Positions 27,073-36,631 of a stretch of DNA of 64,000 nucleotides are shown here, one piece after another. The stretch comes from Microvirga sesbaniae (lineage in GTDB: Bacteria > Pseudomonadota > Alphaproteobacteria > Rhizobiales > Beijerinckiaceae), in assembly GCF_025460805.1 (NCBI RefSeq), contig NZ_JAMXFJ010000011.1, forward strand, positions 62,001 to 126,000, given 5' to 3'. Under the pieces are notes generated by a model. The model was not told the DNA's origin, did not search any database, and saw only the letters and a program-made list of their open reading frames with translations. Numbering within the stretch: the stretch's first letter is position 1; every line of letters begins with the position of its first letter. The position numbers and the translations under genes are program-made.

Positions 27073-28347
27073 ATGCAATGCACTTGGTCCAGTCTCTATG
27101 AACTGAAACGGCGATCTTGGTCCATAGGAGCGGCAATTGGGGTCCTCGGGCTGTTCAGCCTTGCCGCGTGCGGAACGCTTCCACGAACGCCCTACGCGGC
27201 CACCGATGCAGCCTCGTCCGAAGTCCTGGGCATTCCAGGAGTCCGCAGATACGCTGACGAGCCCGCCGCAGCGTTCCGCGCCGATGCAAGCGCTCTCGCG
27301 GCCGCCCTCGCGGCAAGGCCGCCCCGGATGCCGCTCACCTACCTTGCTCTGTCGGGGGGCGGTGCCTACGGGGCGTACGGCGCCGGCGTCCTGAACGGAT
27401 GGACGGCGGCTGGAACCCGGCCCGAGTTTACCTTCGTGTCGGGCGTCAGCACCGGCGCCCTCATTGCCCCCTTCGCTTTTCTCGGCCCGTCGTATGACGC
27501 CAAGCTGCGTGAGGTTTACACCAGCGGTGTGGCCGAGAGCCTTCTCGACTCTCCGGACCTTCTGAATGTCGTCTTTGGCTCCTCCCTGTTTGGGGGCAGA
27601 CGCTTGCGCGAACTGATCGCCCGCTCCGTTGATGACGCGATGCTGGCCGCGGTCGCGGCCGCGCACGCGAGCGGCCGGCGGTTGTTTGTCGTCACGACAA
27701 ATCTGGATTCGCAGCGGGCAGTGATCTGGGACATGGGCCGGATCGCATCGAGTGGCTCGCCGCAGGCCCTCAGCCTCTTCCGCGATGTTCTGGCGGCGTC
27801 CGCGAGTGTGCCTGGCGTCTTTCCCCCCAGGCTCATCGACGCCGAGGCAAACGGGAGGCGCTTCGAAGAGATGCACGTCGATGGCAGTGTGATGGCACCC
27901 GTGTTCACGTTGCCGGATACGGTGTTACTCGCCAGCGCGCCACCGCTCCGGGGACCACGCGTGAATATCTATGTGCTGATGAACAACAAGGTGGATCCGG
28001 ATTTTCAGGTCGTGCCGGACAAGGCCGCGGAGATCGGCGGACGGGCGGCCTCGACATCCGTCAAAGCACAGACAAGGGCCGTTCTCTTCGGGACCTATGC
28101 CGCTGCCCAGCGAAATGGCTTCGGGTTCAACCTGACCTTCATCGACCAGGATGTGCCGTCCTCAACCTCCGCGGGTTTCGACACGGCCTATATGCGCAGG
28201 CTCTACCAATATGGCTTCGAAAAGGCCCGGAGCGGCCGGCTCTGGGTGCGGAGGCCTCCTTCCGGTGCTCTTGCCGAGGTTCGCAGCATGGGAGAGGCTG
28301 CAGGTGGCAGGCGCGAGGCTCTGGCGCGGCAGCTTGAGCAGGATTAA
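27073..28347 (+). CDS. Patatin-like phospholipase, probable lipoprotein
   Basis: The 424-residue protein has an N-terminal hydrophobic segment ending in LAAC (Cys33), a good lipobox, so it is probably lipid-anchored. The patatin fold follows: oxyanion loop SGGGAYGAYGAG (about 94-105), nucleophile elbow GVSTG (Ser126) and catalytic Asp in HVDGS (Asp270). Patatin enzymes use a Ser-Asp dyad to hydrolyse phospholipids or other acyl esters. The ATG at 27073 is preceded by AGGAGGT 8 bases upstream. The gene is alone; no secretion partner is adjacent. Confidence 0.9.
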   Translation: MQCTWSSLYELKRRSWSIGAAIGVLGLFSLAACGTLPRTPYAATDAASSEVLGIPGVRRYADEPAAAFRADASALAAALAARPPRMPLTYLALSGGGAYGAYGAGVLNGWTAAGTRPEFTFVSGVSTGALIAPFAFLGPSYDAKLREVYTSGVAESLLDSPDLLNVVFGSSLFGGRRLRELIARSVDDAMLAAVAAAHASGRRLFVVTTNLDSQRAVIWDMGRIASSGSPQALSLFRDVLAASASVPGVFPPRLIDAEANGRRFEEMHVDGSVMAPVFTLPDTVLLASAPPLRGPRVNIYVLMNNKVDPDFQVVPDKAAEIGGRAASTSVKAQTRAVLFGTYAAAQRNGFGFNLTFIDQDVPSSTSAGFDTAYMRRLYQYGFEKARSGRLWVRRPPSGALAEVRSMGEAAGGRREALARQLEQD

Positions 28348-28921
28348 ATGTGCCCTAGCAGGGAGCGCAGATCGCTCAACCCTGGCCGAAACCCGAACGG
28401 CGGGCCGTCGGCGCTCGGAATGGAGGACCCGCGCACTCCCGTCTCAAGCTCCGTCTCACCCGGACTAACTGACATTCCTAGCATGCTCTGGCTCGCGCCA
28501 ACAATCTCGTTTCGACTCAGCGGCGAAAACATGCCCTTCCGCAGTCGTGAGGTTGGCGCCGGCGCGTTCCAGGAGGCCTAGCACTCCGACGCGCCGGCGC
28601 CGAAGCCTCGCGATCAAGGCGGTCCAGCGGACCAAGCTGTGAGAGGCCGCAACTCCAGAATAGCTGTTTGGGAAACCGCTCCGAAGTGCTCCTTTGGCTG
28701 ATGCAGGATCCTCCTAATTTTCCTTACAAAACCCAGGCATGTGATATTACGGATCTTATTTGCACAAAGCCGTCCGGCCCTGCGCCGCCGGCTCGGCCAT
28801 TTGGCCCAGTGGCTCGTTGCGCTTGGCCAAGGCCCTGAGATGCGGTTGACTCAACCGCCGCGGCTCACGGAGCCGCCCTGGGGAATTCCGACATGGCGCC
28901 ATTGCAACAGGCGGTTCAGCT
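28348..28921. other. Intergenic region without recognisable features
   Basis: About 570 bases between the patatin-like gene and the GNAT gene, which converge. Only short frames without family resemblance were seen. No strong terminator was recognised. Confidence 0.4.
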
Positions 28922-29443
28922 TCACGAGAGCTGAAGCACAACATGGACCGTGTCCGCCTCACGGCGGGTTTTGATCCTGAGCCCGCTCGTCTCGAACACT
29001 CTCAGCATTGCGGTATTTTCCGGCAGGACTTCTGCGATCATCTCCTTGAGCCCAGCCTGATGCGCCAGGACTACGAGATGGCGCATCAGAGCCGTGCCGA
29101 TGCCATGCCCCTGGTGTGGGTCGTCCACTGCGAAGGCCACCTCAGCCTGGCCTGGTTGCACGACGACATAGCGGGCTTCGCCAACGATCACCGGCTGCCC
29201 ATTCTCCTTCAGCACGGCAACCAGGGCGACATGGCTCACGAAGTCGACATCAAGGTAGAGGTTGACCTCCCGCTCCGTGAACCCACGCCTGAAGCTGAAG
29301 AAGCGCCGGTAGAGGGATTGCTTGCTTGTGCGCCCAACGGAGGCGAGCAGGCTCGCCCGGTCCTCGGGCCTGAGGGCACGGATTTCGACCGTGTGTCCGT
29401 CGCGCAGGGTCTCGCTGGCTGAGTAGTCACGTGCCTCCACCAT
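28922..29443 (-). CDS. GNAT family N-acetyltransferase
   Basis: This 173-residue protein has the GNAT fold. The acetyl-CoA binding motif A is VDDPHQGHGIGTALM (the R/Q-x-x-G-x-G/A pattern reads Q-G-H-G-I-G) and motif B is AEVLPENTAMLRVFETSGL. The N-terminal part (IRALRPEDRASLLAS...LYRRFF) resembles the GNAT domains found in CoA-ligase-linked protein acetyltransferases (Pat/PatZ), but here it stands alone. It could acetylate proteins such as acetyl-CoA synthetase, which is inference. The ATG at 29443 follows GAGGAAC. Confidence 0.88.
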   Translation of the reverse strand: MVEARDYSASETLRDGHTVEIRALRPEDRASLLASVGRTSKQSLYRRFFSFRRGFTEREVNLYLDVDFVSHVALVAVLKENGQPVIVGEARYVVVQPGQAEVAFAVDDPHQGHGIGTALMRHLVVLAHQAGLKEMIAEVLPENTAMLRVFETSGLRIKTRREADTVHVVLQLS

Positions 29444-29745
29444 CGTCCCCAGTTCCTCAAGCTCGGGAGAGCGTTCGCTTTGGCTTCCAACCAGCGCCGC
29501 TCTGGTGCAGGAAGACCTCGCGGTGCTGCCTCTTCTCAGGAGTCAGGCCACGCGGACGGCATCAGCTTTGAACCGCACGGCAGATACCCGACATCAAGCG
29601 CGCAGCCCTCCTCTGTCACACACCGCTGGTTACCAACGCGCCAATCCGGGCAACAAAGCTCAGGAACAGACAATATCATCGCGCCTCTGCTCGAGATATA
29701 CCGATTCGGCTTGGCTGCCGCCATCACGGAGCTGACTGCACACTG
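29444..29745. other. Intergenic region, no features seen
   Basis: About 300 bases between two minus-strand genes. No hairpin, operator or gene was recognised. Confidence 0.4.
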
Positions 29746-29985
29746 CTAAACCGGCTTCCCAGCCTGCTTGAGGGCCTCCATGCCTTCAGGCGTGATGGCA
29801 ACGAGAATGGGTCGCGTCATACCGGATGAACAGTTACTGTCGGCTGGAATTAGCGAGCACCACCCCCGCTTGAGACAAAGGCCTAAGGGTCCTTCGGTGA
29901 TCGTCTGTGGGCTGCGTGCCAGCTCCCTCAGAAATTCGATCTCTTTCTCACGTGGTCCCCGTCTGGATTGCTTCCTCTGATACAT
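29746..29985 (-). CDS. Conserved small hypothetical protein
   Basis: The 79-residue protein has a very basic N-terminus (QRKQSRRGPREK), a helix REKEIEFLRELARSP, three cysteines in the centre, and a C-terminal LVAITPEGMEALK that resembles the wing and last helix of small winged-helix proteins. The ATG at 29985 is preceded by AAGGGG at good spacing. A DNA-binding role is possible but not shown. Confidence 0.55.
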   Translation of the reverse strand: MYQRKQSRRGPREKEIEFLRELARSPQTITEGPLGLCLKRGWCSLIPADSNCSSGMTRPILVAITPEGMEALKQAGKPV

Positions 29986-30230
29986 GGTGGCCCCTTAGCT
30001 TTGGTCACGAGTAGGATGGGACCGTTACCCCAGGAGTTTCGGCTCATCTCCTCAGAAGCCACCTTATTTTTGTCTGGGCATGGTGCAAAGTCATGGAGCC
30101 GAGTCAACTCCTCAACGGGCTAGAGCATCCTAAAAGCGGGCCCCACTCTTGGGATCAATTCGATGCTCATCATCTAAGCGAGCGCATCGTCGGGCGCTAA
30201 GACAAAGGCGGATGTGCGAGCCATCTTGTG

Positions 30231-31583
30231 CTAACTTCTGAGTTTGGGCTGTGCCTTCAGCTCATGCCGCAAGTACCGGCGCCACCCCTCACGCCGCCGG
30301 GCGGCCACCGGTTCATCGTACTCGCTCGGCAGGATGACTGGCAAGAACAGGCAGACGCTCTGCGTCGGCAACACCTGGCGCCACTGGGAGAGAAGCTCCT
30401 TGAAGGCTTCCCCCACCGGCCGAATGTTGCGGTCGAGATCGTAAAGTCCGCGCGGGTTTACACGCCCCCGCTGCTCGCGGAGGGCGATGTCCCAATCGAT
30501 CTGATCGGTGAGCGAATACCAAGTGAAGCCGACAATCGGTACCCGATTGTTGCGTACGCGTAGAACGTTGGCCCACTGCTTCCAAAGCCAGTCGACGGCC
30601 TCGTCCCCCTCGTGGCCCTGGTCGAAGTTGGTCTCGGTATGCATGACCGGCAGGCCGTAGCGGTCGTGATACTGACGCGTGATCTCGTCATAGCCGAACA
30701 CCTCTCCGGCGGGTCTGACTTGGCCATCGAGATCCACACGGTGCTCGTTGGTGTAATAGAAGTCGTTACCCATGATGCAATGGTGGCGAAGAGTATTCTC
30801 AAGGAAGAAATGGTACTCCTCCCGGGTCATGCCGTTATCAAGTAGGTACTCGTGCATCTCCGAGTTAACCGAACGTCCATAGTTCAGGTCTAGCGAGAGA
30901 AACCGTCGCGCGTTGTAGAACTCCGCAGGCCTGATGGCCTGTGGATTATCAGCATGAAAGTATTCGGACGATTCACTCTGGATGAAGATCGCGTCCGGTC
31001 GCTCCTCCAGAATGGCATACATCGCCAGCACGTTTGCCCTGACAATATGCTTAAGCGCAGTGACGAACGCCTGATCGCTCTTCAGCTGCTCGTTCCAGTA
31101 CCCGGTTGCAGCCGAGTACAAGGCGCAGATGAACATCTCGTTGACGGGCGTGTAGAGCTGGACCCAAGGAAAGCGGCGCGCAAAGGCACCGGCGTACTCG
31201 GCAAACAGTACCGGGAAGTCAGGATTCTGGAAGTTGCCGATCCAGTCCGGCACCCCGAAGTGACACAGGTCGACGATGGGAACGACGTCGCGCACCTTCA
31301 GCCGCGCGAATGTCAGATCGGCGAACTCCCAGTCATATTGGCCCTGACCCAGGAAGGTCTTATGCAGTGGCGGACCGTACCGCAGAAAGCGGACGTCCAG
31401 GTTCTCCAGCAGGTCGAAATCGTGCTCCCAGTGACGATAATGACCGCACTCCCCCATCTGATCCCGGCGCACGCGGCCGTTGTGGATCGTGGGCGAGCTG
31501 TTTTCAACGCCGGTCGCGAAAAGGAAGAGTGGGATTCTGGTCGGCTGCCGGTCAGGGCCGTCCCTCTGAGAATGATTGCTCAT
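30231..31583 (-). CDS. Glycoside hydrolase family 1-like protein
   Basis: This 450-residue protein resembles GH1 beta-glycosidases in overall layout. The segment YTPVNEM (Glu149) stands where the acid/base Glu of TFNEP lies, and LPVMHTETNF (Glu317) stands where the nucleophile of ITENG lies. Both differ from the usual motifs, so it belongs to a divergent branch, also found as the N-terminal part of some dTDP-4-dehydrorhamnose reductase-like fusions. There is no signal peptide, so it should be cytoplasmic. The start was set at the ATG at 31583; an in-frame ATG at 31649 is less likely. The substrate is unknown. Confidence 0.75.
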   Translation of the reverse strand: MSNHSQRDGPDRQPTRIPLFLFATGVENSSPTIHNGRVRRDQMGECGHYRHWEHDFDLLENLDVRFLRYGPPLHKTFLGQGQYDWEFADLTFARLKVRDVVPIVDLCHFGVPDWIGNFQNPDFPVLFAEYAGAFARRFPWVQLYTPVNEMFICALYSAATGYWNEQLKSDQAFVTALKHIVRANVLAMYAILEERPDAIFIQSESSEYFHADNPQAIRPAEFYNARRFLSLDLNYGRSVNSEMHEYLLDNGMTREEYHFFLENTLRHHCIMGNDFYYTNEHRVDLDGQVRPAGEVFGYDEITRQYHDRYGLPVMHTETNFDQGHEGDEAVDWLWKQWANVLRVRNNRVPIVGFTWYSLTDQIDWDIALREQRGRVNPRGLYDLDRNIRPVGEAFKELLSQWRQVLPTQSVCLFLPVILPSEYDEPVAARRREGWRRYLRHELKAQPKLRS

Positions 31584-31719
31584 GATCCACCCACGGATGT
31601 GAAGAGACTTTTCGGCACTTGAGACACCTTTACCGGTTCGAAGCCACAAGGGAGGGCCTGCTGCTGCACAGCTTTCCGGCAGCTTCTGCAGCCGGGGCAG
31701 CAGTACAGCAGCAATCGAT

Positions 31720-32541
31720 TCAGCGACGTTGTTCCGAGGACGACGCGGTAAGCGCTTCTCGCGTGAGGTGCCAAGCCTGTCGCAGCTTATCGGACCGAAC
31801 TTGGTAGTCAGCCTTCATCTCACCGATCCGCTGCTCGATGCGCGCCTTCGCGTCGCCCGCGGCCCTCGATGCCTGATCGTGCAGAGCCCGGATTTTGGCT
31901 TGTACCTCTCGGTCCATTTCGTCGGCGTGCGCCCTGGCGCGATCCTTCGCAACCTCCAGCCTCGCCTTGGCATCTTTGACCTTCGCCTGCAGCCTGGTCT
32001 TCGCCTCGCCGTTGGCCTGATCGAGCTCGGCCTGAAGCTTATCGAACTCGGCCTGCAGCAAAGCTGCATCGCGCTCCATCTTCACATCGATAACTTCAGC
32101 GCGCGGTCTCCGGTATATGGTGCCGCCAAGCGCTTCCATGCGGGTGTCGAGGGGCGTAACCCATTCCTCTTCGATCTCGGCCACGATGGCCGCCTTACCT
32201 GGATCGAGCTGCCGAGAGATCTCGTCGAGGAAATCCACGCCGATGCCGAGGTTGACGAGATCCACGAACGAGCCGCCGACCGCGCCAACCGCCGCCCCTG
32301 CCGCGAGGCCGACCGGGCCGCCCAGAGCGCCGATCAATGCGCCCGTGGCCATGCCCATTGCCGTCCCTAGCGGTCCCTGATCACCCACCTGCCTGACCGA
32401 GACCTGCCCGCCGGCATCCTTCACGATCACTGCGGCCGAATAGACAGCCAGGCTGCCCTCGCGGTGCAGGTCCGCAAGCGCTCGGGATGCTTCATAGGCC
32501 TTTGTCTCATTGTCGAAGACAACCATGATCATCTTGTCCAT
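31720..32541 (-). CDS. DUF1269 membrane-associated protein with long coiled coil
   Basis: The 273-residue protein has an N-terminal DUF1269 domain (MIMVVFDNETKAYEASRALADL). A Gly/Ala-rich hydrophobic hairpin follows (about 58-100; AMGMATGALIGALGGPVGLAAG), typical of membrane-inserting glycine-zipper segments. From about 155 to the end it is a highly charged, heptad-like coiled coil rich in Lys, Glu and Ala. DUF1269 proteins are often linked to stress and ABC exporters; the function is not known. The ATG at 32541 follows GGAGGAAGTG. The exporter genes upstream run the same way. Confidence 0.8.
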   Translation of the reverse strand: MDKMIMVVFDNETKAYEASRALADLHREGSLAVYSAAVIVKDAGGQVSVRQVGDQGPLGTAMGMATGALIGALGGPVGLAAGAAVGAVGGSFVDLVNLGIGVDFLDEISRQLDPGKAAIVAEIEEEWVTPLDTRMEALGGTIYRRPRAEVIDVKMERDAALLQAEFDKLQAELDQANGEAKTRLQAKVKDAKARLEVAKDRARAHADEMDREVQAKIRALHDQASRAAGDAKARIEQRIGEMKADYQVRSDKLRQAWHLTREALTASSSEQRR

Positions 32542-32631
32542 CACTTCCTCCTTCCGATTTCACGCGCCCCCATCGACATCGCCCAGGACTACGACAGGCA
32601 TTCAGCCCGCCGGCTATGGCCATCCGGTCTT

Positions 32632-33852
32632 TCAGCTTCCGAAAATAACCCGGCGGAAGCGGTGCAGGGTAAAGCCGAAATACACAGCGCCGATGATTCC
32701 CACGGCCAAGAGTTGGGGCCAGACCAGCGGAAAGTCCGCACCGCGATATAGCACATTCTTGGCAAACTCCACGAAATGCGGCGTCGGACTGATAGTCTTC
32801 ATCAGGTACTGCAGCCAGACCGGCATGCTTTCCATCGGTGTCGTACTGCCGGAGAGCAGCATCTGCACCAGCAGCACGGGCAAGGCCAGCAGGCCGAACT
32901 GGCCCATTGTAGAAGCGATCGTACCAAGAAAGATGCCAAGCGCCGCCACAGCGATGACAAAAATAAATGAGCCGGCGAGGAACAGCAGGGGCGATCCGGC
33001 GATCGGCACCTCAAGCCACCATTGCACGACAAACATCAGCGACAGTTGGGCCGCTATGAGAATAACGATCCCATTCGCCAGGATCTTCGCGAGCATGATC
33101 TCGACCGGAACCACAGGCATAACCAGGAGGTGCTCCACCGTGCCCTGCTCACGCTCTCGGATGAGCGCTGCGCCGGTCAGGATGACGGTCAGCATGGTGA
33201 GATTGCTGATGATCTGCATCACCGAGGTGAACCACTTTGAGTCCATGTTCGGGTTGAACTTGACGCGGGTCACGAACTTAACTGGTACACCCACCAGCCC
33301 TTCGCGCTTAGTAACGAAGTCCGAGACATAGTTGACGATCACGTTCTGAAGGTACGTCATGCCAAGGAAAGCCTGGGCAACGGCGGTGGCATCGACATTG
33401 ATTTGAACCGAGGGCTGCCGCCCGGCCAGAATATCCGTCTGGAACTTCGGCGGGATCTCAATGACGAAGACAAAACGTTGCGCCTCCATCGACGAGTCGA
33501 TTTCGGTAGCAGCGATCTCCACGGCTGACTGGAACGTGGGGGGAGTGAGACCGTCCGCAATGCGGCGCGACAGGTCGGAGCGGTCTTCGTCGACCACTCC
33601 GACGGCGAGATTTGTCGCTTCGGTCCTGGCACCGGTTGCGGCGGCGTAGATGGCGAAGGTGAACGCATAGGCGACCAGAACCAGCAGGATCGGGTCGGAG
33701 CGGATGCTGCGCAGCTCCTTGATCAGCAGCTGAAAGATGTTCGCCAGATGCGTGCGGAATGCGCTCATCTGCTTGGGCTTGGAGCGCTGCGGACGCGTCA
33801 CCTGCTCAGGGGTGAGCTGCTGCGGAGGGGCCGCCTGACTGTTCTGCAACAT
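32632..33852 (-). CDS. ABC-2 type transporter permease (YhhJ-like)
   Basis: This 406-residue protein has one N-terminal helix, a large periplasmic domain (about 65-215) and five C-terminal helices including the ABC-2 signature region REREQGTVEHLLVMPV. It corresponds to the YhhJ/YbhR-type second permease of HlyD-RbbA-YhhJ exporters. It starts 1 base after the stop of the ATPase-permease fusion, with AGGAGG upstream, so it is in one operon with it. The substrate is unknown; relatives export drugs or lipophilic compounds. Confidence 0.9.
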   Translation of the reverse strand: MLQNSQAAPPQQLTPEQVTRPQRSKPKQMSAFRTHLANIFQLLIKELRSIRSDPILLVLVAYAFTFAIYAAATGARTEATNLAVGVVDEDRSDLSRRIADGLTPPTFQSAVEIAATEIDSSMEAQRFVFVIEIPPKFQTDILAGRQPSVQINVDATAVAQAFLGMTYLQNVIVNYVSDFVTKREGLVGVPVKFVTRVKFNPNMDSKWFTSVMQIISNLTMLTVILTGAALIREREQGTVEHLLVMPVVPVEIMLAKILANGIVILIAAQLSLMFVVQWWLEVPIAGSPLLFLAGSFIFVIAVAALGIFLGTIASTMGQFGLLALPVLLVQMLLSGSTTPMESMPVWLQYLMKTISPTPHFVEFAKNVLYRGADFPLVWPQLLAVGIIGAVYFGFTLHRFRRVIFGS

Positions 33853-33853
33853 T

Positions 33854-36631
33854 TCACGCCTCCTGCTTGTTCAGCACTGTGAGGGCCGCCAAGAGGTAGA
33901 AGAGCGCGAAGCCTGCGATGACAAGCAGACTGCGCCACACGTCCGCAAAGCCGAGGGCCTTGTCGAAGATCCCGACCGTGACGGGCTGGAACCAGGCGGC
34001 CGGAAACGCCATACCGATAAGCCTTCCCTGACCGGAGAGGGACGATACGGGCACGAGCAGCCCTGAGAAATTCACGGTCGGAATAACCGAGAGGACGACG
34101 CACGCGAAGATCGCCGAGACCTGGGTCCGGGTGAAGGTCGAGATGAGCTGGCCGAAAGCGGTCGTTGCGGTTACATAGACCAAAGCCCCCAGCACGAGCG
34201 CGCCGAAGCTTCCTGTAATGGGGACATGGAAGACAACATACGACATCAGCAGCAGGAGGCCGAAAGACACCATGGCGACGGCGATGTAAGGGAACTGCTT
34301 GCCAACCAGGAACTCGAGCTTGCTGACAGGCGTCGAGCGGAAGTTGGCGATTGATCCCGTCTCCTTCTCGCGGACGACGGCGACGGTCGCCATGATGGCG
34401 GGGATCAGAACCAGCATCATCATGATGACGCTCGGAACCATGCTGAAGACGCTCTTGAAGGCCTGGTTGTAGCGGAAGCGATTTTCCAGATTGAGTCCAC
34501 CGAGGTAGACGTTCGAGGCGGTGTTGGGGCCGAGACGTTCCGTCACGAGATCCCGGGCGTACTGTAGGGCCAGGCCGGTGACGTAGCCCTTGGCGGTTTC
34601 GCCGCGGAAGGGCATGGCGCCATCAACCCAGACGGCAACGTCGGGCGGACGCGCGCTCGCCAGATCCCGGCCGAAGCCCTCGGGAATTTCGATGACGACC
34701 GCCAGCTCTCCGCTTCTCATCCGCTGTTCCACCTCCGCTGGCGAGCTGATCGGAGGCTGTTCGGAGAAGTAACGGGATCCGGAGAAGTTCTCGAGCAGCC
34801 GCCGGCTTTCCGGTGTCCGGTCCTGGTCAAAGGCGGCGTATTTCAGGTTCTCGACATCAAAGGTAATGCCGAAGCCCATGGCGAACATCAAGATGACAGG
34901 ACCAAGCAACGCGAACGTCAACCGAATCGGATCGCGCAGGATCTGCATGGTTTCGAGCCTGGAATAAGCCCATAACCGTCCGGGATCGAAGCGCCTCGGG
35001 CCATGGACGGAGGCTCGCTTTGATGGCGGAGTTGCCACTTCTGCTGTCAGTTGTGGCGCCGCTCGGGTTTTCTTTTCTTGTTTGGTCTTTTCTTCTTCCG
35101 CGGCGGCTGCCTCCTCCAGATAAGAGATGAAGGCGTCCTCGAGCGACTTGCTGCCGCGCTCCCTCACCATTTCCTGAGGCGCACCGACCGCCAGAACCCG
35201 GCCGCGATGCATCAGCGAAATGCGATCGCAGCGGTCAGCCTCATTCATGAAATGGGTCGAAAGGAAGATGGTAACGCCGTCATCGCGGGAGAGATCGATC
35301 AGCGTGCGCCAGAAAGCGTCTCGCGCGACGGGATCGACGCCAGAGGTGGGCTCGTCGAGAATGAGGATGGGCGGCCGGTGCAGCACAGCCACGGCAAGCT
35401 GAAGTCTCTGCTTCAGGCCAAGCGGCAGGCTCTCGGGCTTGGCGTCGGCCACACTCTTCAGGTCATAGCGCTCGAGAAGTTCCGCGATCCGCCCATCAAC
35501 CTCGTTCGGAGCGAGGTGGTACAAGTGCGCGTGCAGGTCGAGATTCTGTCGGACCGTGAGCTCGTTGTAGAGCGAGAACGCCTGCGACATGTAGCCGACA
35601 CTCTGACGCGCTTCCATGTCACTTGCACCCATCGGCTCTCCGAACAGTTTCGCCGATCCCTCGGTAACGGGAAGGAGCCCCGTCATCATTTTCATGGTCG
35701 TGGTCTTGCCGCAGCCATTCGAACCCAGAAAGCCGAAAATCTCGCCGCGTCCGATCCGGAAGCTCACATGATCGACCGCCGTGAAATCGCCGAACTGCCG
35801 TGTAAGTCCCTCCGCTTCGATGGCAGGTGTCTCGTCGCGGCTCGCAGCCCGCGGCCGAACGATAACCTCTTGGTGCGCGGCCCGCTTCTCCGGCGGAAGC
35901 AGCGCGATGAAGGCGTCATCGAGGTTGCTTTTTCCTGCCCGAGCGAGGATCTCATTCGGCGCGCCCTGCGCAATCACCTTGCCGTCGTCCATCGCAGCGA
36001 GCCAGTCGAATTGACTCGCCTCGTCCATGTAGGCGGTGGCGACGATCACGCTCATGGTTGGTCGCCGGACGCGGATCGAGCTGATCAGTTCCCAGAACTG
36101 CCGGCGGGAGAGCGGATCGACGCCCGTGGTCGGTTCATCGAGGACCAGCAGATCCGGATCGTGCATCAACGAACAGCAGAGACTGACCTTCTGCTTCATA
36201 CCGCCTGATAGCTTGCCGCAGGGACGATCCGGAAACGGATCGAGGCCGGTTGCGTGCAGGAGGTCGTCGATGCGCGTGCGCCGCTCGGCGGCACCCTGCC
36301 CAAACAACCGGCCGAAGAAATCGATGTTGTCGAAAATGCTGAGCGTCGGGTAGAGATTGCGGCCGAGCCCTTGCGGCATGTAGGCAATCCGATTGCAACT
36401 CGCCCGGCGATGGCCTTCATCTGCCATATCTCCGTCAAGTGCCATCACCTTTCCACTCTGGATCTTGCGAACGCCGGAGGCCAGCGCCAGCAGAGTAGAC
36501 TTGCCGACGCCGTCCGGCCCGATCAGCCCGACCATGCAGTTGGCAGGGATGTCGAGGGTAAGGTCGTCGAGGGCGACCGTCTTGCCGTAGCGGTGCGTGA
36601 CCCGATCGAGCCTGATGATGAAGTCGGTCAT
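33854..36631 (-). CDS. RbbA-like fusion: two ABC ATPase domains plus ABC-2 permease
   Basis: The 925-residue protein has two nucleotide-binding domains and a permease. NBD1 (about 8-235) shows GPDGVGKST, LSGGMKQKVSL and LVLDEPTTGVD. NBD2 (about 275-500) shows GSNGCGKTT, the degenerate signature LPLGLKQRLQLAV and LILDEPTSGVD. A charged linker (EEEKTKQEKKTRAA) leads to a six-helix ABC-2 permease (about 555-925) with REKETGSIANFRSTPV. This is the layout of E. coli RbbA (YhiH), once called a ribosome-associated ATPase and now usually seen as an exporter part. The ATG at 36631 overlaps the HlyD stop (ATGA). Confidence 0.93.
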   Translation of the reverse strand: MTDFIIRLDRVTHRYGKTVALDDLTLDIPANCMVGLIGPDGVGKSTLLALASGVRKIQSGKVMALDGDMADEGHRRASCNRIAYMPQGLGRNLYPTLSIFDNIDFFGRLFGQGAAERRTRIDDLLHATGLDPFPDRPCGKLSGGMKQKVSLCCSLMHDPDLLVLDEPTTGVDPLSRRQFWELISSIRVRRPTMSVIVATAYMDEASQFDWLAAMDDGKVIAQGAPNEILARAGKSNLDDAFIALLPPEKRAAHQEVIVRPRAASRDETPAIEAEGLTRQFGDFTAVDHVSFRIGRGEIFGFLGSNGCGKTTTMKMMTGLLPVTEGSAKLFGEPMGASDMEARQSVGYMSQAFSLYNELTVRQNLDLHAHLYHLAPNEVDGRIAELLERYDLKSVADAKPESLPLGLKQRLQLAVAVLHRPPILILDEPTSGVDPVARDAFWRTLIDLSRDDGVTIFLSTHFMNEADRCDRISLMHRGRVLAVGAPQEMVRERGSKSLEDAFISYLEEAAAAEEEKTKQEKKTRAAPQLTAEVATPPSKRASVHGPRRFDPGRLWAYSRLETMQILRDPIRLTFALLGPVILMFAMGFGITFDVENLKYAAFDQDRTPESRRLLENFSGSRYFSEQPPISSPAEVEQRMRSGELAVVIEIPEGFGRDLASARPPDVAVWVDGAMPFRGETAKGYVTGLALQYARDLVTERLGPNTASNVYLGGLNLENRFRYNQAFKSVFSMVPSVIMMMLVLIPAIMATVAVVREKETGSIANFRSTPVSKLEFLVGKQFPYIAVAMVSFGLLLLMSYVVFHVPITGSFGALVLGALVYVTATTAFGQLISTFTRTQVSAIFACVVLSVIPTVNFSGLLVPVSSLSGQGRLIGMAFPAAWFQPVTVGIFDKALGFADVWRSLLVIAGFALFYLLAALTVLNKQEA

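Noticed and set aside
26668..27876. 402-codon minus-strand frame
   Set aside because: It is antisense to the patatin-like gene, which has clear catalytic motifs, and its composition is not protein-like.
35051..36208. 385-codon plus-strand frame inside the RbbA-like gene
   Set aside because: Antisense to two ATPase domains with all motifs.
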